Assembly: GCA_017428765.1 (NCBI GenBank)
Contig: JAFRQF010000035.1
Location: 1-64,000 of the forward strand
DNA: 64,000 nucleotides
Origin: Erysipelotrichaceae bacterium
Lineage (GTDB): Bacteria; Bacillota_I; Bacilli_A; Erysipelotrichales; Erysipelotrichaceae
Reading direction: 5' to 3'
The notes beneath the pieces are model-generated. The model was given only the letters and a program-made list of their open reading frames with translations. It ran no database searches and was not told where the DNA came from. Shown here piece by piece: positions 16,354 through 25,282 of the stretch; position 1 is the stretch's first letter; every line of letters begins with the position of its first letter. The position numbers and the translations under genes were made by a program.

Positions 16354-17915
16354 GTGAATTTCTTATAGATCTGTTATATCTGTGTGTATTCTTGGGTCTG
16401 AGTTTCGTCTATGTCAAACAGGCCTTGCAGATGTTCCAGCAGAACCATTACGAGCTTTACCGCTATTCCAAGTGGCTCTTTCATAAAAACAATGTCCGTT
16501 TTTCCAAGACACTTGTTTTCATCATCGTGATCTTAACGATCGGCACGCTTCTGAAATTTGAAAAGACGATCATCGTCTTATTGCTGACACTGGCTTTTGC
16601 GGTCTATGAGATCTATCAAGAAAGCAAGAGGGTCTATGTAAAAGACCTGGTCGTAACGGCGAGAGTGAAGCGTCAGATCATCGTGATGGTGATCTTATTA
16701 TCGTTATTCATCCTTCTGGGAAGGATACTTCCTGTTGATATCCTGGCAGCCCTTGTCATCGTATTGTCCTATCTTCTGATCTATCCGATGGCTCTGATCA
16801 CACTTCCGATCGAAGAAGGCATCAAGAACCGCTATGAAAGCGAAGCCAGAAGCATCCTTGCCTCTGACTACAGGCTCATCAAGATCGGCATCACCGGCTC
16901 CTATGGCAAGACCTCGACCAAAAACATCATCAACGACATCATCGCCGAAAACAAGATGACGCTGATCACGCCGGCTTCCTACAATACGCCGATGGGCATC
17001 ACCAGGACCGTGCGCGAGATGTTGAAGCCGATCCATGAAGTCTTCGTCTGTGAGATGGGGGCGGACAAGGTCGGCGATATCTCCTATCTGATGGACTTCG
17101 TCAGACCCAGATACGGTGTCGTGACTTCCATCGGTCCGCAGCATCTCAATACCTTCCATTCCATAGATAACATCATCAAAGAAAAGATGCAGGAGATTGA
17201 GATGCTTCCGCTGGATGGTGTGGGTTTCATCAATCTGGATAACGAATATATCGCTTCCTATCCGATCAAAAACCGCTGCCGGATCGTTTCCGTCGGCATC
17301 GAAAATGAAAATGCCGATCTGTTTGCCAGAAACATCTCGTATTCCAAGGAAGGTTCTTCCTTTGATGTCACGATCGATGGGGAAGAATATCATTTCAAGA
17401 CGTCATTGCTTGGAAAGCACAATATCACCAATATCCTGCTTGGCATCGCCATCGCAAAGGAACTTGGCATCGATATGAAACAGATCGTAAGAAACGTTTC
17501 CGGTATCAGACAGGTGGAACATCGTCTCGAGGTCAAGAAGATCAACGGTCTCACCTTCATCGATGACGCCTTCAATTCCAACCCGGTCGGTTCGAAGATG
17601 GCCCTCGATGTCTTGTCTTTGATGCCATATAGAAGGGTGATCGTCACCCCGGGCATGATCGATCTGGGCGAGAAGGAAGATGAGATCAACTATTCCTTCG
17701 GTCAGTATATGCTGAACAAGGCAGACATCGTCATCCTTGTCGGCGAGAAGCAGACCAGAAAGATCCTGGAAGGTCTCAAAGACAGCGGCTACCCGGAAGA
17801 AAACATCCTGGTCGTAAAGACGGTAAGAGAAGCGTTTGCCTATATCTATGCCAATATGAACAGCAACGATACGATCCTGTTAGAAAACGATCTGCCGGAT
17901 GCGTTCAACGTTTAG
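16350..17915 (+). CDS. membrane-anchored MurF-like Mur ligase
   Basis: This 521-residue ATP-dependent Mur ligase is probably the UDP-MurNAc-tripeptide D-Ala-D-Ala ligase. Residues 1-160 carry four or five membrane helices (FLIDLLYLCVFLGLSFVY, LVFIIVILTIGTLL, ILLGRILPVDILAALVIVLSYLL). The ligase core follows, with P-loop ITGSYGKTSTKN, the middle-domain LGKHNITNILLGIAIAKELG and the C-terminal DDAFNSNPVGSKMALDVL. Canonical MurF is soluble and lacks the helices; the N-terminal uridine-binding domain appears replaced by the membrane part. The next gene makes the D-Ala-D-Ala substrate, which supports the role. Confidence 0.8.
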   Translation: MSEFLIDLLYLCVFLGLSFVYVKQALQMFQQNHYELYRYSKWLFHKNNVRFSKTLVFIIVILTIGTLLKFEKTIIVLLLTLAFAVYEIYQESKRVYVKDLVVTARVKRQIIVMVILLSLFILLGRILPVDILAALVIVLSYLLIYPMALITLPIEEGIKNRYESEARSILASDYRLIKIGITGSYGKTSTKNIINDIIAENKMTLITPASYNTPMGITRTVREMLKPIHEVFVCEMGADKVGDISYLMDFVRPRYGVVTSIGPQHLNTFHSIDNIIKEKMQEIEMLPLDGVGFINLDNEYIASYPIKNRCRIVSVGIENENADLFARNISYSKEGSSFDVTIDGEEYHFKTSLLGKHNITNILLGIAIAKELGIDMKQIVRNVSGIRQVEHRLEVKKINGLTFIDDAFNSNPVGSKMALDVLSLMPYRRVIVTPGMIDLGEKEDEINYSFGQYMLNKADIVILVGEKQTRKILEGLKDSGYPEENILVVKTVREAFAYIYANMNSNDTILLENDLPDAFNV

Positions 17916-17937
17916 AAGTGATAGAATGAGTGATGTT

Positions 17938-19131
17938 ATGAAAATTTGTGTAGGAGTATTTTTCGGCGGCAAGTCCACCGAACACGAGATCAGCTGTATC
18001 TCGGCAAACCAGGCACTGCATGCCTTGGATTCAGACAAGTACGATGTCCTTCCGATCTACATCTCCAAGGACAACGAGTTTTTTATCGGCGACGAGCTCT
18101 TCGATCTGGCCAACTATTCCTCTTTTATAAAAGATCCTGCTTCCGTTCTTGAGAAAGTCATGATCTACAAAGATGGAAACGAAGTCAAAGTCAGACCGAT
18201 CAGGGGCATGTTCAAAAAGGAACGCAAGATCGACGTGGCTTTCCCGGTCGTTCATGGCACCAACGTGGAAGACGGCTCTTTGGCCGGTTTCTTACAGATG
18301 CTGGATCTGCCGTACACCTCATGTGATGTACTGGGCGGTGCGGTAGGCCAGGATAAGGCCGTAATGAAGGATATCTTCAAGGCCGAAGGCATCCCGATGG
18401 TTGATTACTTCGTCGTCTACAATGCCGATTTTGAAGAGAATTATGAAGAATACTTCGCCAAGGCGAAGAAGATCGGCTTCCCATTGATCGCCAAGCCGGC
18501 AAACCTGGGTTCTTCGATCGGTATCGAAGTGATCCGAAGCGAAGAAGAATTCAAAGAAAAAGTAAGCGAATGTTTAAAATATGATTTCAAGGTCATCCTT
18601 GAAGACATGATCACCGATCTCAAGGAAGTCAACATCTCTCTGATCGGCAACAACGACGGGGCGAAGACTTCTCCGATCGAAGAAGTCACCAACGGCTTCC
18701 TGGATTTCGACAAGAAATATCAGCCGGGCGGAGCCAAAGGTTCCAAAGGCGCAAAAGCATCAGCCAAGGCCGCACCTGCCAAAGGCGCTTCCAAAGGTAT
18801 GGCTTCCACGGTCCGCAAGGTCCCGGCAGAATTGAAGGAAGGACAGAAGGAGGAGATCGAAGCGATCGCTTTGAAGGCCTTCCGTGCCTTGAATTCCTTT
18901 GGCTGCGTCCGTATCGACTTCATGATCGACAAGGCGACCGACAAAGTCTACTGCAACGAGATCAACACGATCCCTGGTTCTCTGGCTTTCTATCTCTGGA
19001 ACCATGACGGCATGAGCTTCACGGAAGAATGTGATGCGCTCATTGAAAATGCCCTCAACCGTTATGCGAGAAGAGCGAGAAAGACCTACTCGTTTGTTAC
19101 CAACATTCTGGACAACTACAGGAAAAAATGA
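17938..19131 (+). CDS. ddl: D-alanine-D-alanine ligase
   Basis: This 397-residue ATP-grasp enzyme joins two D-Ala for peptidoglycan. FFGGKSTEHEISC opens the N-terminal domain, and the ATP-binding and metal sites FPLIAKPANLGSSIGIEV and FGCVRIDFMID with CNEINTIPG are intact. Between DFDKKYQ and the conserved PAEL lies a Gly/Ala/Lys/Ser-rich insert of about 28 residues in the omega-loop region, described as a finding. The ATG at 17938 starts MKICVGVFFGGKS; another Met 4 codons upstream is possible and ribosome-binding sites are weak for both. Confidence 0.92.
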   Translation: MKICVGVFFGGKSTEHEISCISANQALHALDSDKYDVLPIYISKDNEFFIGDELFDLANYSSFIKDPASVLEKVMIYKDGNEVKVRPIRGMFKKERKIDVAFPVVHGTNVEDGSLAGFLQMLDLPYTSCDVLGGAVGQDKAVMKDIFKAEGIPMVDYFVVYNADFEENYEEYFAKAKKIGFPLIAKPANLGSSIGIEVIRSEEEFKEKVSECLKYDFKVILEDMITDLKEVNISLIGNNDGAKTSPIEEVTNGFLDFDKKYQPGGAKGSKGAKASAKAAPAKGASKGMASTVRKVPAELKEGQKEEIEAIALKAFRALNSFGCVRIDFMIDKATDKVYCNEINTIPGSLAFYLWNHDGMSFTEECDALIENALNRYARRARKTYSFVTNILDNYRKK

Positions 19132-19211
19132 AAAAGACCGCAAGAAAAGTGATCGTCATCTTTCTGATACTGCTGATGCTGGTGATATCGGTGCTTTCAC
19201 TGGCCGTATAG
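19128..19211 (+). CDS. 27-residue single-helix membrane peptide
   Basis: An ATG overlapping the ddl stop (ATGA) opens a 27-codon frame. It has a basic start (MKKTARK) and then an uninterrupted hydrophobic stretch, VIVIFLILLMLVISVLSLAV. It could be a genuine small membrane protein translated by coupling to ddl, or the remaining signal anchor of a truncated gene. I recognise no family. Confidence 0.4.
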   Translation: MKKTARKVIVIFLILLMLVISVLSLAV

Positions 19212-19261
19212 AAGATGCCTGATCGATAAAAAAGGAACTGACTGCTTAGAACCGTTGAACC

Positions 19262-20164
19262 ATGAAAAACATGAACAAGAAAACACTGACCGGATTGATC
19301 ATCACGATCCTTGCCTTATGTGCAACGGTTTATGTACTGTTTTATGCCGGAGTGATCACACTTCCCCAGAAACAGGAAAGCCTTCCAAGTGAAGAAGCCG
19401 TCGTTGAAACGGAAGATAAGAAAGATGAACTTCTGGAAAGCTATCGTGCACTGTATAAGGAAAACAAGGCCATCAATGAGGACTATGTCGGAGAGATCAT
19501 CTTCGATTCGGGACTCATCAATGTGTCTTTCGTACAGGCAAGATCCTGCTTCAAAGAAAACGGCGAGATGTATACTTTCTATACCGAAGACGGCAAACAG
19601 GTGACGGATGCTTCCCAGTATAACGGCAATGACGTCTATATCTGGACGTATTGGAAGACAGGGAAGTATGACTACAACGACAACGGCGGTTCCACCTTCA
19701 TGGATTACCGCAACAATCTCGCTGACCAGAACCTGATCGTATACGGCCATCACTTCTCCGTATGGAACGATGAGACCAGGACCAAAGCCTTCACACCGCT
19801 CGAGCAGCTGCTGGAACAGGAGAATTACCAGAAGAACCGTTATGCGACGCTGGTACTGGAAAACGAGATCCGCAAGTATGAGGTCGCCTGCGTCTATGAG
19901 TTCGATGCGACAAAGGAAGAAGATTACATCGATCTGCAATACTGGCGCACCAATTACAACTACGACGATTATGACGGCAATGCCTACGATGAGAATTACT
20001 ACAAGAACTACATCGCGGCAGCTCACGAGTCCGAGCATTATCCGACCGGCGTGGAATGGACAACAAACGATCAGACCCTGACGCTTCAGACCTGCATCGG
20101 CGGTCATGCCGGTGAACTGTTTGAGATCGTCGTCCTGCGTCAGATCTCATCTGAGACCTACTAG
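19262..20164 (+). CDS. class B sortase
   Basis: This 300-residue membrane transpeptidase has a signal anchor (about 10-30, LTGLIITILALCATVYVLFYA) and then the sortase beta-barrel. The class B catalytic residues are His in LIVYGHHF, Cys in TLQTCIGGHAGE and Arg in EIVVLRQI. The long insertion rich in Tyr/Asp/Asn between them (DLQYWRTNYNYDDYDGN) is typical of class B. No LPxTG-type substrate is evident in the window, so the target is unknown. The start could be the Met 3 codons later. It ends at a short terminator. Confidence 0.9.
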   Translation: MKNMNKKTLTGLIITILALCATVYVLFYAGVITLPQKQESLPSEEAVVETEDKKDELLESYRALYKENKAINEDYVGEIIFDSGLINVSFVQARSCFKENGEMYTFYTEDGKQVTDASQYNGNDVYIWTYWKTGKYDYNDNGGSTFMDYRNNLADQNLIVYGHHFSVWNDETRTKAFTPLEQLLEQENYQKNRYATLVLENEIRKYEVACVYEFDATKEEDYIDLQYWRTNYNYDDYDGNAYDENYYKNYIAAAHESEHYPTGVEWTTNDQTLTLQTCIGGHAGELFEIVVLRQISSETY

Positions 20165-20185
20165 CCTGGAAACAGGCTTTTCTTT
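20163..20185 (+). terminator. terminator after the sortase gene
   Basis: AGCCTG (20163-20168), loop GAAA, CAGGCT (20173-20178), then TTTCTTT. Confidence 0.75.
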
Positions 20186-20201
20186 ATGGCTTTCTTTTTT
20201 G

Positions 20202-20207
20202 TATCAT
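20202..20207 (+). promoter_or_regulatory. -10-like box 7 bases before an ATG
   Basis: TATCAT lies 7 bases before the ATG at 20215 and directly behind the terminator tail. It implies a leaderless or near-leaderless transcript. Confidence 0.35.
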
Positions 20208-20214
20208 TAATGTA

Positions 20215-22869
20215 ATGAAAATCTTTCATCGCTTTTTCTTATGGGCTTTCGTGCTCTGTCTGCTGACAGAGCCTTTGACATTATATGCCCAGGATACTTC
20301 CTACACGCTGTCAGACAGTAGTGACGGTTACTATGAAGGATTTTCGACATACGAAGAAGCGTATGAGGGCTTCGAGCTTCATAAGGACGAACATGAAAAC
20401 CTGCTTCTCAAGGAAGATGATAAGGTACTGGCTATGGAGTATGGCATCGTGGAGTTCAGGAGCGATGAAAGCTGTTCCCTGATCCTGGAGTATGATTCGC
20501 TTACCAAGGATGAGACAGATTATCTAAGCGGCTGTTATGGCATCGATGCCTTGTATCTTGGAACCGACAGGGACCTTGAAGTGAGCTTTCAGATGGCCGG
20601 TGATATCGGAAGGATCGATATCGATGATGTGACGCTCATCCCTTTGAACGATCTGAACAGGCGCATCACTTCCTATGCGGTGAAAGACGGAAAGCTTCTT
20701 CACAACATCCGTACGCAGAATGAGCTTGATTTCTACAGCTATTCGCTCATCCTGGACGAAGCACCGGAAGGATTGAAGGAAGGACAGACCTTATATTCCT
20801 TCGATGGGCATTATTTCTATGATGATCTCATGTATCTTACGGATGATCTGAAAAATGAGACGCATGAACATGCCTTGAATGAAGAAGCCTATTACAATTA
20901 CTTTCAATATCTGCCATACCGTTCTTACAGCGCCTATGATCCGGAAGATCTTGCGACATATTTTAACGACACCTTAGGTGTTAAAGGACGCCTTGATCAC
21001 TATGCGGACCATGACGGTGACAAAGCGGCGGATACGATAGACCTGTCGCAGCTGTATGACAATACCGATGAATTTTTCGTGACGGAATCATTGTTTGGCG
21101 CCAATGCGTTGATGCAGGCGGCAAGCGCGATCCATGAATCTTCCTATGGCCGCTCCTTGGATTCCTACGAAAGGAACGATCTTTATGATCTGGCGGTCTA
21201 TGAAAGTGAGGAAGAAAACGAGACGAAACGCTACTCTTCGATCGCCGATTCCATCTATTCCCATGCCTGCTATTACATCTCTTCAAGATTTGCCGATCAC
21301 AGGCGCAGCGATTACAAAGGCACCTTCTTCGGCGATAAGGCAGGCGGCATCAACGTCGATTATTCGATCGATCCCTATTACGGGGAAAAGTGCGCCAGCA
21401 TCTGTTATAAGATCGACGAAAGCCTGGGCGGCAAAGACAGGGACAGATACGCGACGGCATTGATCAAAGACCAGGATCTTCTCATCTTCTATCGGGATGA
21501 GGAGCTGACAAGACGCTATTTCACGCTTTCGGATGTGAGTGAACTGCATCTGATCGTCTTATCGCAAACCGAGACGTCGTATAAACTGCGGATCGATCAG
21601 TCCTATTCGGACGGCTATTTCTATGATCCTTCTTTCTGCGTTGCCTATCTGCCGAAGGAAAGAGTCTTCGCAGTATTCAATGAAGATAAGATCAAGGAAG
21701 AAGACTTCGATGCGATCACCTTGGACCTTGATGAAGGAACTTATCATGGCCTTTCAAACATCACGGTCTTTGAGGATGCAAAGGATGCGGTGAGACCGCA
21801 TAAGGAAGGCTATGAATTCCTTGGTTTTGATGAAAACGGGAAAGCGGCATATCGAAAGATCGAAAAGATCGAACTGATCGATACTTCAAGAAACAGGATG
21901 TTGCAGGAAGATCGTATCGACCTGCGTGATCTTTCTTTGAAAGTCTTTTATGAAGATGGCACGAGTCGGAACATCGATCTCAATACCGATATGGTAAAGA
22001 TCAACGAGGAAGAAGGTCTTCTCGAGATCGGATATGAAGGTCTGACTCTGGAAAAGAAGATCGTCTATTCCGATAAGCTGCAGAAGCAATACGAGACTCT
22101 GACAGCTGCGGTCAATGAAAAGGATGCCTCAAAGATCAAGAAGAACCTGGCCGGCTTATACTATCCGCTGTCCTTCTCAGAGATCAGGGAATATGATTCC
22201 GTATTAAGAGAGAAAAACAAGCGCAATTACGTCCTTCTGGATAAGGATCCTGACCACGATCTTTCCATATCAGGCCTTGATCTGTCACTGGATGATAAGA
22301 TGTCGTTATCTTTGATGGCGGATACCTATTATGCGATCGTCGAGCCGATCAAGGAAGAAGACAAAGATACGGTCTATGATCTGGCAAAGGGCTATGATTT
22401 TGCCTTGGAGGATGGCTTTGATATCAGCTTCCGCTTCAATTACCAGTCCATCGGTCTCAGAGGTCCGGCCATCGTGCAGCTGGCGGTCAAAGACATGAAG
22501 AAGGATGCGATCTATTCGGTATATCATCTGGACAGCGAAGGAAACATCCTCAAATGCCGTACGACGAGAACCAAGAACTATGTGCAGTTCCTCATCGAAG
22601 AAGAAGGTCCGTATGTCCTGCTTCGCCTTGATGGGGCAAATGATTATGATATGCAAGACAGCCCGGAAGTCCTGTCTTATGAGAACATGGGCTTTGACAA
22701 GCACCGGACGAATTTTGAGCTGATGGGGACTCTGGTCATCGTATTGACGGGGCTCATCGGCATCACTTTGTATTACATCATCTACAACGAAAGGAAGAGA
22801 ATGTGGAAAGACTTCAGAAGATCATTGCAGCAAGCGGGTACTGTTCAAGACGAAGTGCCGAAAAACTGA
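20215..22869 (+). CDS. membrane-anchored GH73-like glucosaminidase-domain protein
   Basis: This 884-residue secreted protein has a signal peptide (1-25, ending YAQD). Within about 255-400 is a region resembling the glucosaminidase fold of peptidoglycan hydrolases: NALMQAASAIHESSYGRS carries the putative catalytic Glu, and FFGDKAGGINVDYSIDPYYG matches the N-x-G-x-D segment. A SH3-like and a bacterial Ig-like region (TYHGLSNITVFEDAKDAVRP, then IELIDTSRNRMLQEDRIDL) follow. One C-terminal helix (LMGTLVIVLTGLIGITLYYIIY) and a short basic tail anchor it. It probably trims glycan strands at the membrane. The 3' end overlaps rluB by 67 bases. Confidence 0.72.
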   Translation: MKIFHRFFLWAFVLCLLTEPLTLYAQDTSYTLSDSSDGYYEGFSTYEEAYEGFELHKDEHENLLLKEDDKVLAMEYGIVEFRSDESCSLILEYDSLTKDETDYLSGCYGIDALYLGTDRDLEVSFQMAGDIGRIDIDDVTLIPLNDLNRRITSYAVKDGKLLHNIRTQNELDFYSYSLILDEAPEGLKEGQTLYSFDGHYFYDDLMYLTDDLKNETHEHALNEEAYYNYFQYLPYRSYSAYDPEDLATYFNDTLGVKGRLDHYADHDGDKAADTIDLSQLYDNTDEFFVTESLFGANALMQAASAIHESSYGRSLDSYERNDLYDLAVYESEEENETKRYSSIADSIYSHACYYISSRFADHRRSDYKGTFFGDKAGGINVDYSIDPYYGEKCASICYKIDESLGGKDRDRYATALIKDQDLLIFYRDEELTRRYFTLSDVSELHLIVLSQTETSYKLRIDQSYSDGYFYDPSFCVAYLPKERVFAVFNEDKIKEEDFDAITLDLDEGTYHGLSNITVFEDAKDAVRPHKEGYEFLGFDENGKAAYRKIEKIELIDTSRNRMLQEDRIDLRDLSLKVFYEDGTSRNIDLNTDMVKINEEEGLLEIGYEGLTLEKKIVYSDKLQKQYETLTAAVNEKDASKIKKNLAGLYYPLSFSEIREYDSVLREKNKRNYVLLDKDPDHDLSISGLDLSLDDKMSLSLMADTYYAIVEPIKEEDKDTVYDLAKGYDFALEDGFDISFRFNYQSIGLRGPAIVQLAVKDMKKDAIYSVYHLDSEGNILKCRTTRTKNYVQFLIEEEGPYVLLRLDGANDYDMQDSPEVLSYENMGFDKHRTNFELMGTLVIVLTGLIGITLYYIIYNERKRMWKDFRRSLQQAGTVQDEVPKN

Positions 22870-23531
22870 TCGAAGAGGGAAGGGTCTCTCTCAACGGCAG
22901 GCAGGTCACTTCTTTGGGGACCAAGGCCGATAAGGGAGACCGCATCGAGATCGACGGCGTCCCGTTGAACAAGGAAGAAGAAAAGGTCGTCTTTCTTTTG
23001 AACAAGCCGAAAAACGTCATCTCTTCCGCAAGTGACGACAGGGGAAGAAGAACGGTCAAAGATCTGGTCGATGAACCTTACCGTTTGTATCCTTTGGGCA
23101 GACTTGACTACGATTCTTCCGGTCTCATCCTTTTAAGCAACGACGGTGATCTCATGCAGAAGCTGATCCATCCTTCCTTCGAAGTGGAGAAGACATATGA
23201 AACTGTCATCGACGGCCTGATAAAAAAAGAAGAGATCGCAAAACTCGAAAAAGGGGTGAAGATCGAAAACTATGTTTCCGCTCCGGCAAAGATAAAGCTT
23301 CTCTCCCAGAATGAAAACAAGAAGACCTCTTTCTTGGAAGTCACGATCCATGAGGGAAGGAATCGTGAGATCCGCAAGATGTTTGAGACGCAGGGCTACA
23401 AGGTCATCAAGCTGCACCGCATCAAAGAAGCGTTTCTGGAACTTGGGGACTTAAAAAGCGGCGAATACCGCCGCTTGAAACCGTTCGAAGTGAAGAAGCT
23501 GAAGGCTTTCCTAGATGGAAAGGATCTTTAG
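22803..23531 (+). CDS. rluB: 23S rRNA pseudouridine synthase RluB
   Basis: This 242-residue enzyme has an N-terminal S4 RNA-binding domain (RLQKIIAASGYCSRRSAEKLIEEGRVSLNG) and a RsuA-type pseudouridine synthase domain with catalytic Asp in GRLDYDSSGLILLSND. The family modifies position 2605 of 23S rRNA. It begins with GTG at 22803, behind AAGGAAGAG, inside the end of the previous gene. Its 3' end overlaps the convergent rqcH gene by 21 bases. Confidence 0.92.
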   Translation: MERLQKIIAASGYCSRRSAEKLIEEGRVSLNGRQVTSLGTKADKGDRIEIDGVPLNKEEEKVVFLLNKPKNVISSASDDRGRRTVKDLVDEPYRLYPLGRLDYDSSGLILLSNDGDLMQKLIHPSFEVEKTYETVIDGLIKKEEIAKLEKGVKIENYVSAPAKIKLLSQNENKKTSFLEVTIHEGRNREIRKMFETQGYKVIKLHRIKEAFLELGDLKSGEYRRLKPFEVKKLKAFLDGKDL

Positions 23532-25139
23532 CTCCTTGTCTTCATATGGATCGATGTAGATCGTCTTATAGTTTTTAAAGGTGACAAAGCCGGGCTTTGC
23601 GCCTTTTACTTTTTTGAGCTCTTTGACCAGACAATAGTCGACCGGGACTGATGAGGAATAGCGTCCTTTGGAATAATAGGCCGCCAGGTTGGCGCAGATA
23701 CGGATGAGCTTTTCATCCGGTCTGTCGGTATCGACGACGACGTGGGAGCCGTGGAACTGCTTGGCATGGAACCAGGTGCAATTGGATTTTGCGTATTCAA
23801 AGGAAAGAAAGGCATTCTGGATGTTGTTTTTGCCAAACGTGATCGTATGGCCGTCGACTTTGATCTGGTAGAGATTGACTTTCTTTTTCTTTTTGTTTTT
23901 GGTGTTCGTCTTTTTCAGATAACCGAAGCGGGACAGTTCCTCTTTGATATCCAAGGCATCGGAGTAATTGGCAAACGAGAGCTGTTCGTTCAATGACTCG
24001 AAGTAGGTGAGCTCATTCTGTGCGATGTCGATCTGTTCCTCGATATAGACCTTTCCTTTGCGCTTTTTCTGGTATTGCGAATAATAGCGGTTTGCGTTGG
24101 CTTTGACGGAGAGTTTCGGGTCAAGGGCTATCGTTTGCACATTTCCTTCAAAATCCGCGATCTCGAGCTTTTTAAGGCCCTTGGCGTCAAGATCATCATA
24201 GGTATAAAGAAGATCACCGGCATCCTTGTCGGATTGTAAGTTCAGGGCATCATCAAGCGAGGTCTGCAGCTTTTTGATCTTGGTGTCGAAGTGTTTGATC
24301 TGCCGTTTGACGATCTTGAACAGATCATCGGCAACGCCTTTGATCCTTTCTTTCTCATCGTCTTCATAGTAGACTTCGTCGAAGCCTTTCTGTATGTCGT
24401 AGCTTGCAAAGTCAAGACCGGTATTGGTCAAAGGGATGATGTGAAAAAGGGCATCGTTTTCTTTCTTGTGGACATAAAGGCGATCAGAGTCTTTGATCAT
24501 CTCCATGATCTCAGTAAAGCTTTGTCCCTTGTTCATGCGGAATCGCACTTCTTCTTCGAGCTGTCTGGAGAAGCCCTGCAGCTGTTTGACTAAGGAGCTT
24601 TCAAAGTCGATATCATCCGCATGAAACGGGTCTTTCTTGTCCTGTTTTTCCGGAAGTTCGAATACGGCACCGGGCAGGATGGTCCGTCTTGTATTTTCAT
24701 AAGGCGGGATCTTTTTCAAGGCATCGATGATCTTTCCTTCTTCATTGACCAAGATCAGGTTGGCATACTTTCCCATGAGTTCGACGGAGAGGATGTATTC
24801 CTTCTCGTCATAAAGCTCATCTCTTGCCCGGATATGCATGAGCAGGTAACGGTCGAAGTCGAACTGTTCGATCTTATGGATGATGCCGTTGAGTATGTAT
24901 TTGCGAAGGACCATGACGAAAGTCGACGGATCGTTGTAGGTATTGTAATTTCGGTCCGAAAGACGGATGTGATTGTAGTTGGAATGAAAAGACATCACCA
25001 GGTTCTCCCGGATGCGGTTGGCGTGTACGTTGAAGACGATCTGGGTCTTGGATGTTTCGGCGATCCGGTTGATGCGGATCGGCAGATATTTATCGAGATC
25101 TTCTTTGACTTTGTATAGGGTGATGCCGTCTAATGCCAT
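23511..25139 (-). CDS. rqcH: RqcH, ribosome quality-control protein (NFACT family)
   Basis: This 542-residue protein rescues stalled 50S subunits by adding alanine tails. The NFACT-N domain opens MALDGITLYKVKEDL, a coiled-coil region lies in the middle (VKRQIKHFDTKIKKLQTSLDDAL), and the NFACT-R domain includes TITFGKNNIQNAFLSFEYAKSNCTWFHAK and the histidine/aspartate loop GSHVVVDTDRPDEKLI. It was formerly called a fibronectin-binding protein. On the minus strand TATAAT lies exactly 6 bases before the ATG, with no ribosome-binding site. Confidence 0.93.
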   Translation of the reverse strand: MALDGITLYKVKEDLDKYLPIRINRIAETSKTQIVFNVHANRIRENLVMSFHSNYNHIRLSDRNYNTYNDPSTFVMVLRKYILNGIIHKIEQFDFDRYLLMHIRARDELYDEKEYILSVELMGKYANLILVNEEGKIIDALKKIPPYENTRRTILPGAVFELPEKQDKKDPFHADDIDFESSLVKQLQGFSRQLEEEVRFRMNKGQSFTEIMEMIKDSDRLYVHKKENDALFHIIPLTNTGLDFASYDIQKGFDEVYYEDDEKERIKGVADDLFKIVKRQIKHFDTKIKKLQTSLDDALNLQSDKDAGDLLYTYDDLDAKGLKKLEIADFEGNVQTIALDPKLSVKANANRYYSQYQKKRKGKVYIEEQIDIAQNELTYFESLNEQLSFANYSDALDIKEELSRFGYLKKTNTKNKKKKKVNLYQIKVDGHTITFGKNNIQNAFLSFEYAKSNCTWFHAKQFHGSHVVVDTDRPDEKLIRICANLAAYYSKGRYSSSVPVDYCLVKELKKVKGAKPGFVTFKNYKTIYIDPYEDKELKILSI

Positions 25140-25145
25140 AAACTC

Positions 25146-25151
25146 ATTATA
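25146..25151 (-). promoter_or_regulatory. -10 box exactly 6 bases before the rqcH ATG
   Basis: The minus strand reads TATAAT, GAGTTT, ATG. The predicted transcription start is the A of the start codon. Confidence 0.6.
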
Positions 25152-25185
25152 ATGGAAGAAAAAGGATAAGAAACAAAAATTTTCC

Positions 25186-25215
25186 TTGCGCGACGAGAGT
25201 CTGTCAGGTTATAAT
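25186..25215 (+). promoter_or_regulatory. promoter of rpsF-ssb-rpsR
   Basis: TTGCGC (25186-25191), an 18-base spacer and TATAAT (25210-25215), about 67 bases before the rpsF ATG. Confidence 0.7.
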
Positions 25216-25223
25216 AATTCAGC

Positions 25224-25259
25224 GAATAGATCAGCTATTCCTTGCCTGTTTACAGGCCG
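25224..25259 (+). promoter_or_regulatory. candidate S6:S18-binding leader
   Basis: Two hairpins precede rpsF: GAATAG/CTATTC (25224-25240) and GCCTG-TTTA-CAGGC (25244-25257), the latter followed by CCG (25257-25259). The S6:S18 autoregulatory leader of bacteria is known for a hairpin with a conserved CCG. The position in front of rpsF and the size fit, but I cannot test the fold. Confidence 0.5.
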
Positions 25260-25282
25260 TTTAGTCCAGAAGGAGGTAAAAT

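Noticed and set aside
19316-20107. 263-codon minus-strand frame opposite the sortase gene
   Set aside because: The plus-strand sortase has intact catalytic motifs and the genome's codon bias. The antisense frame has no recognisable domain or start signal.
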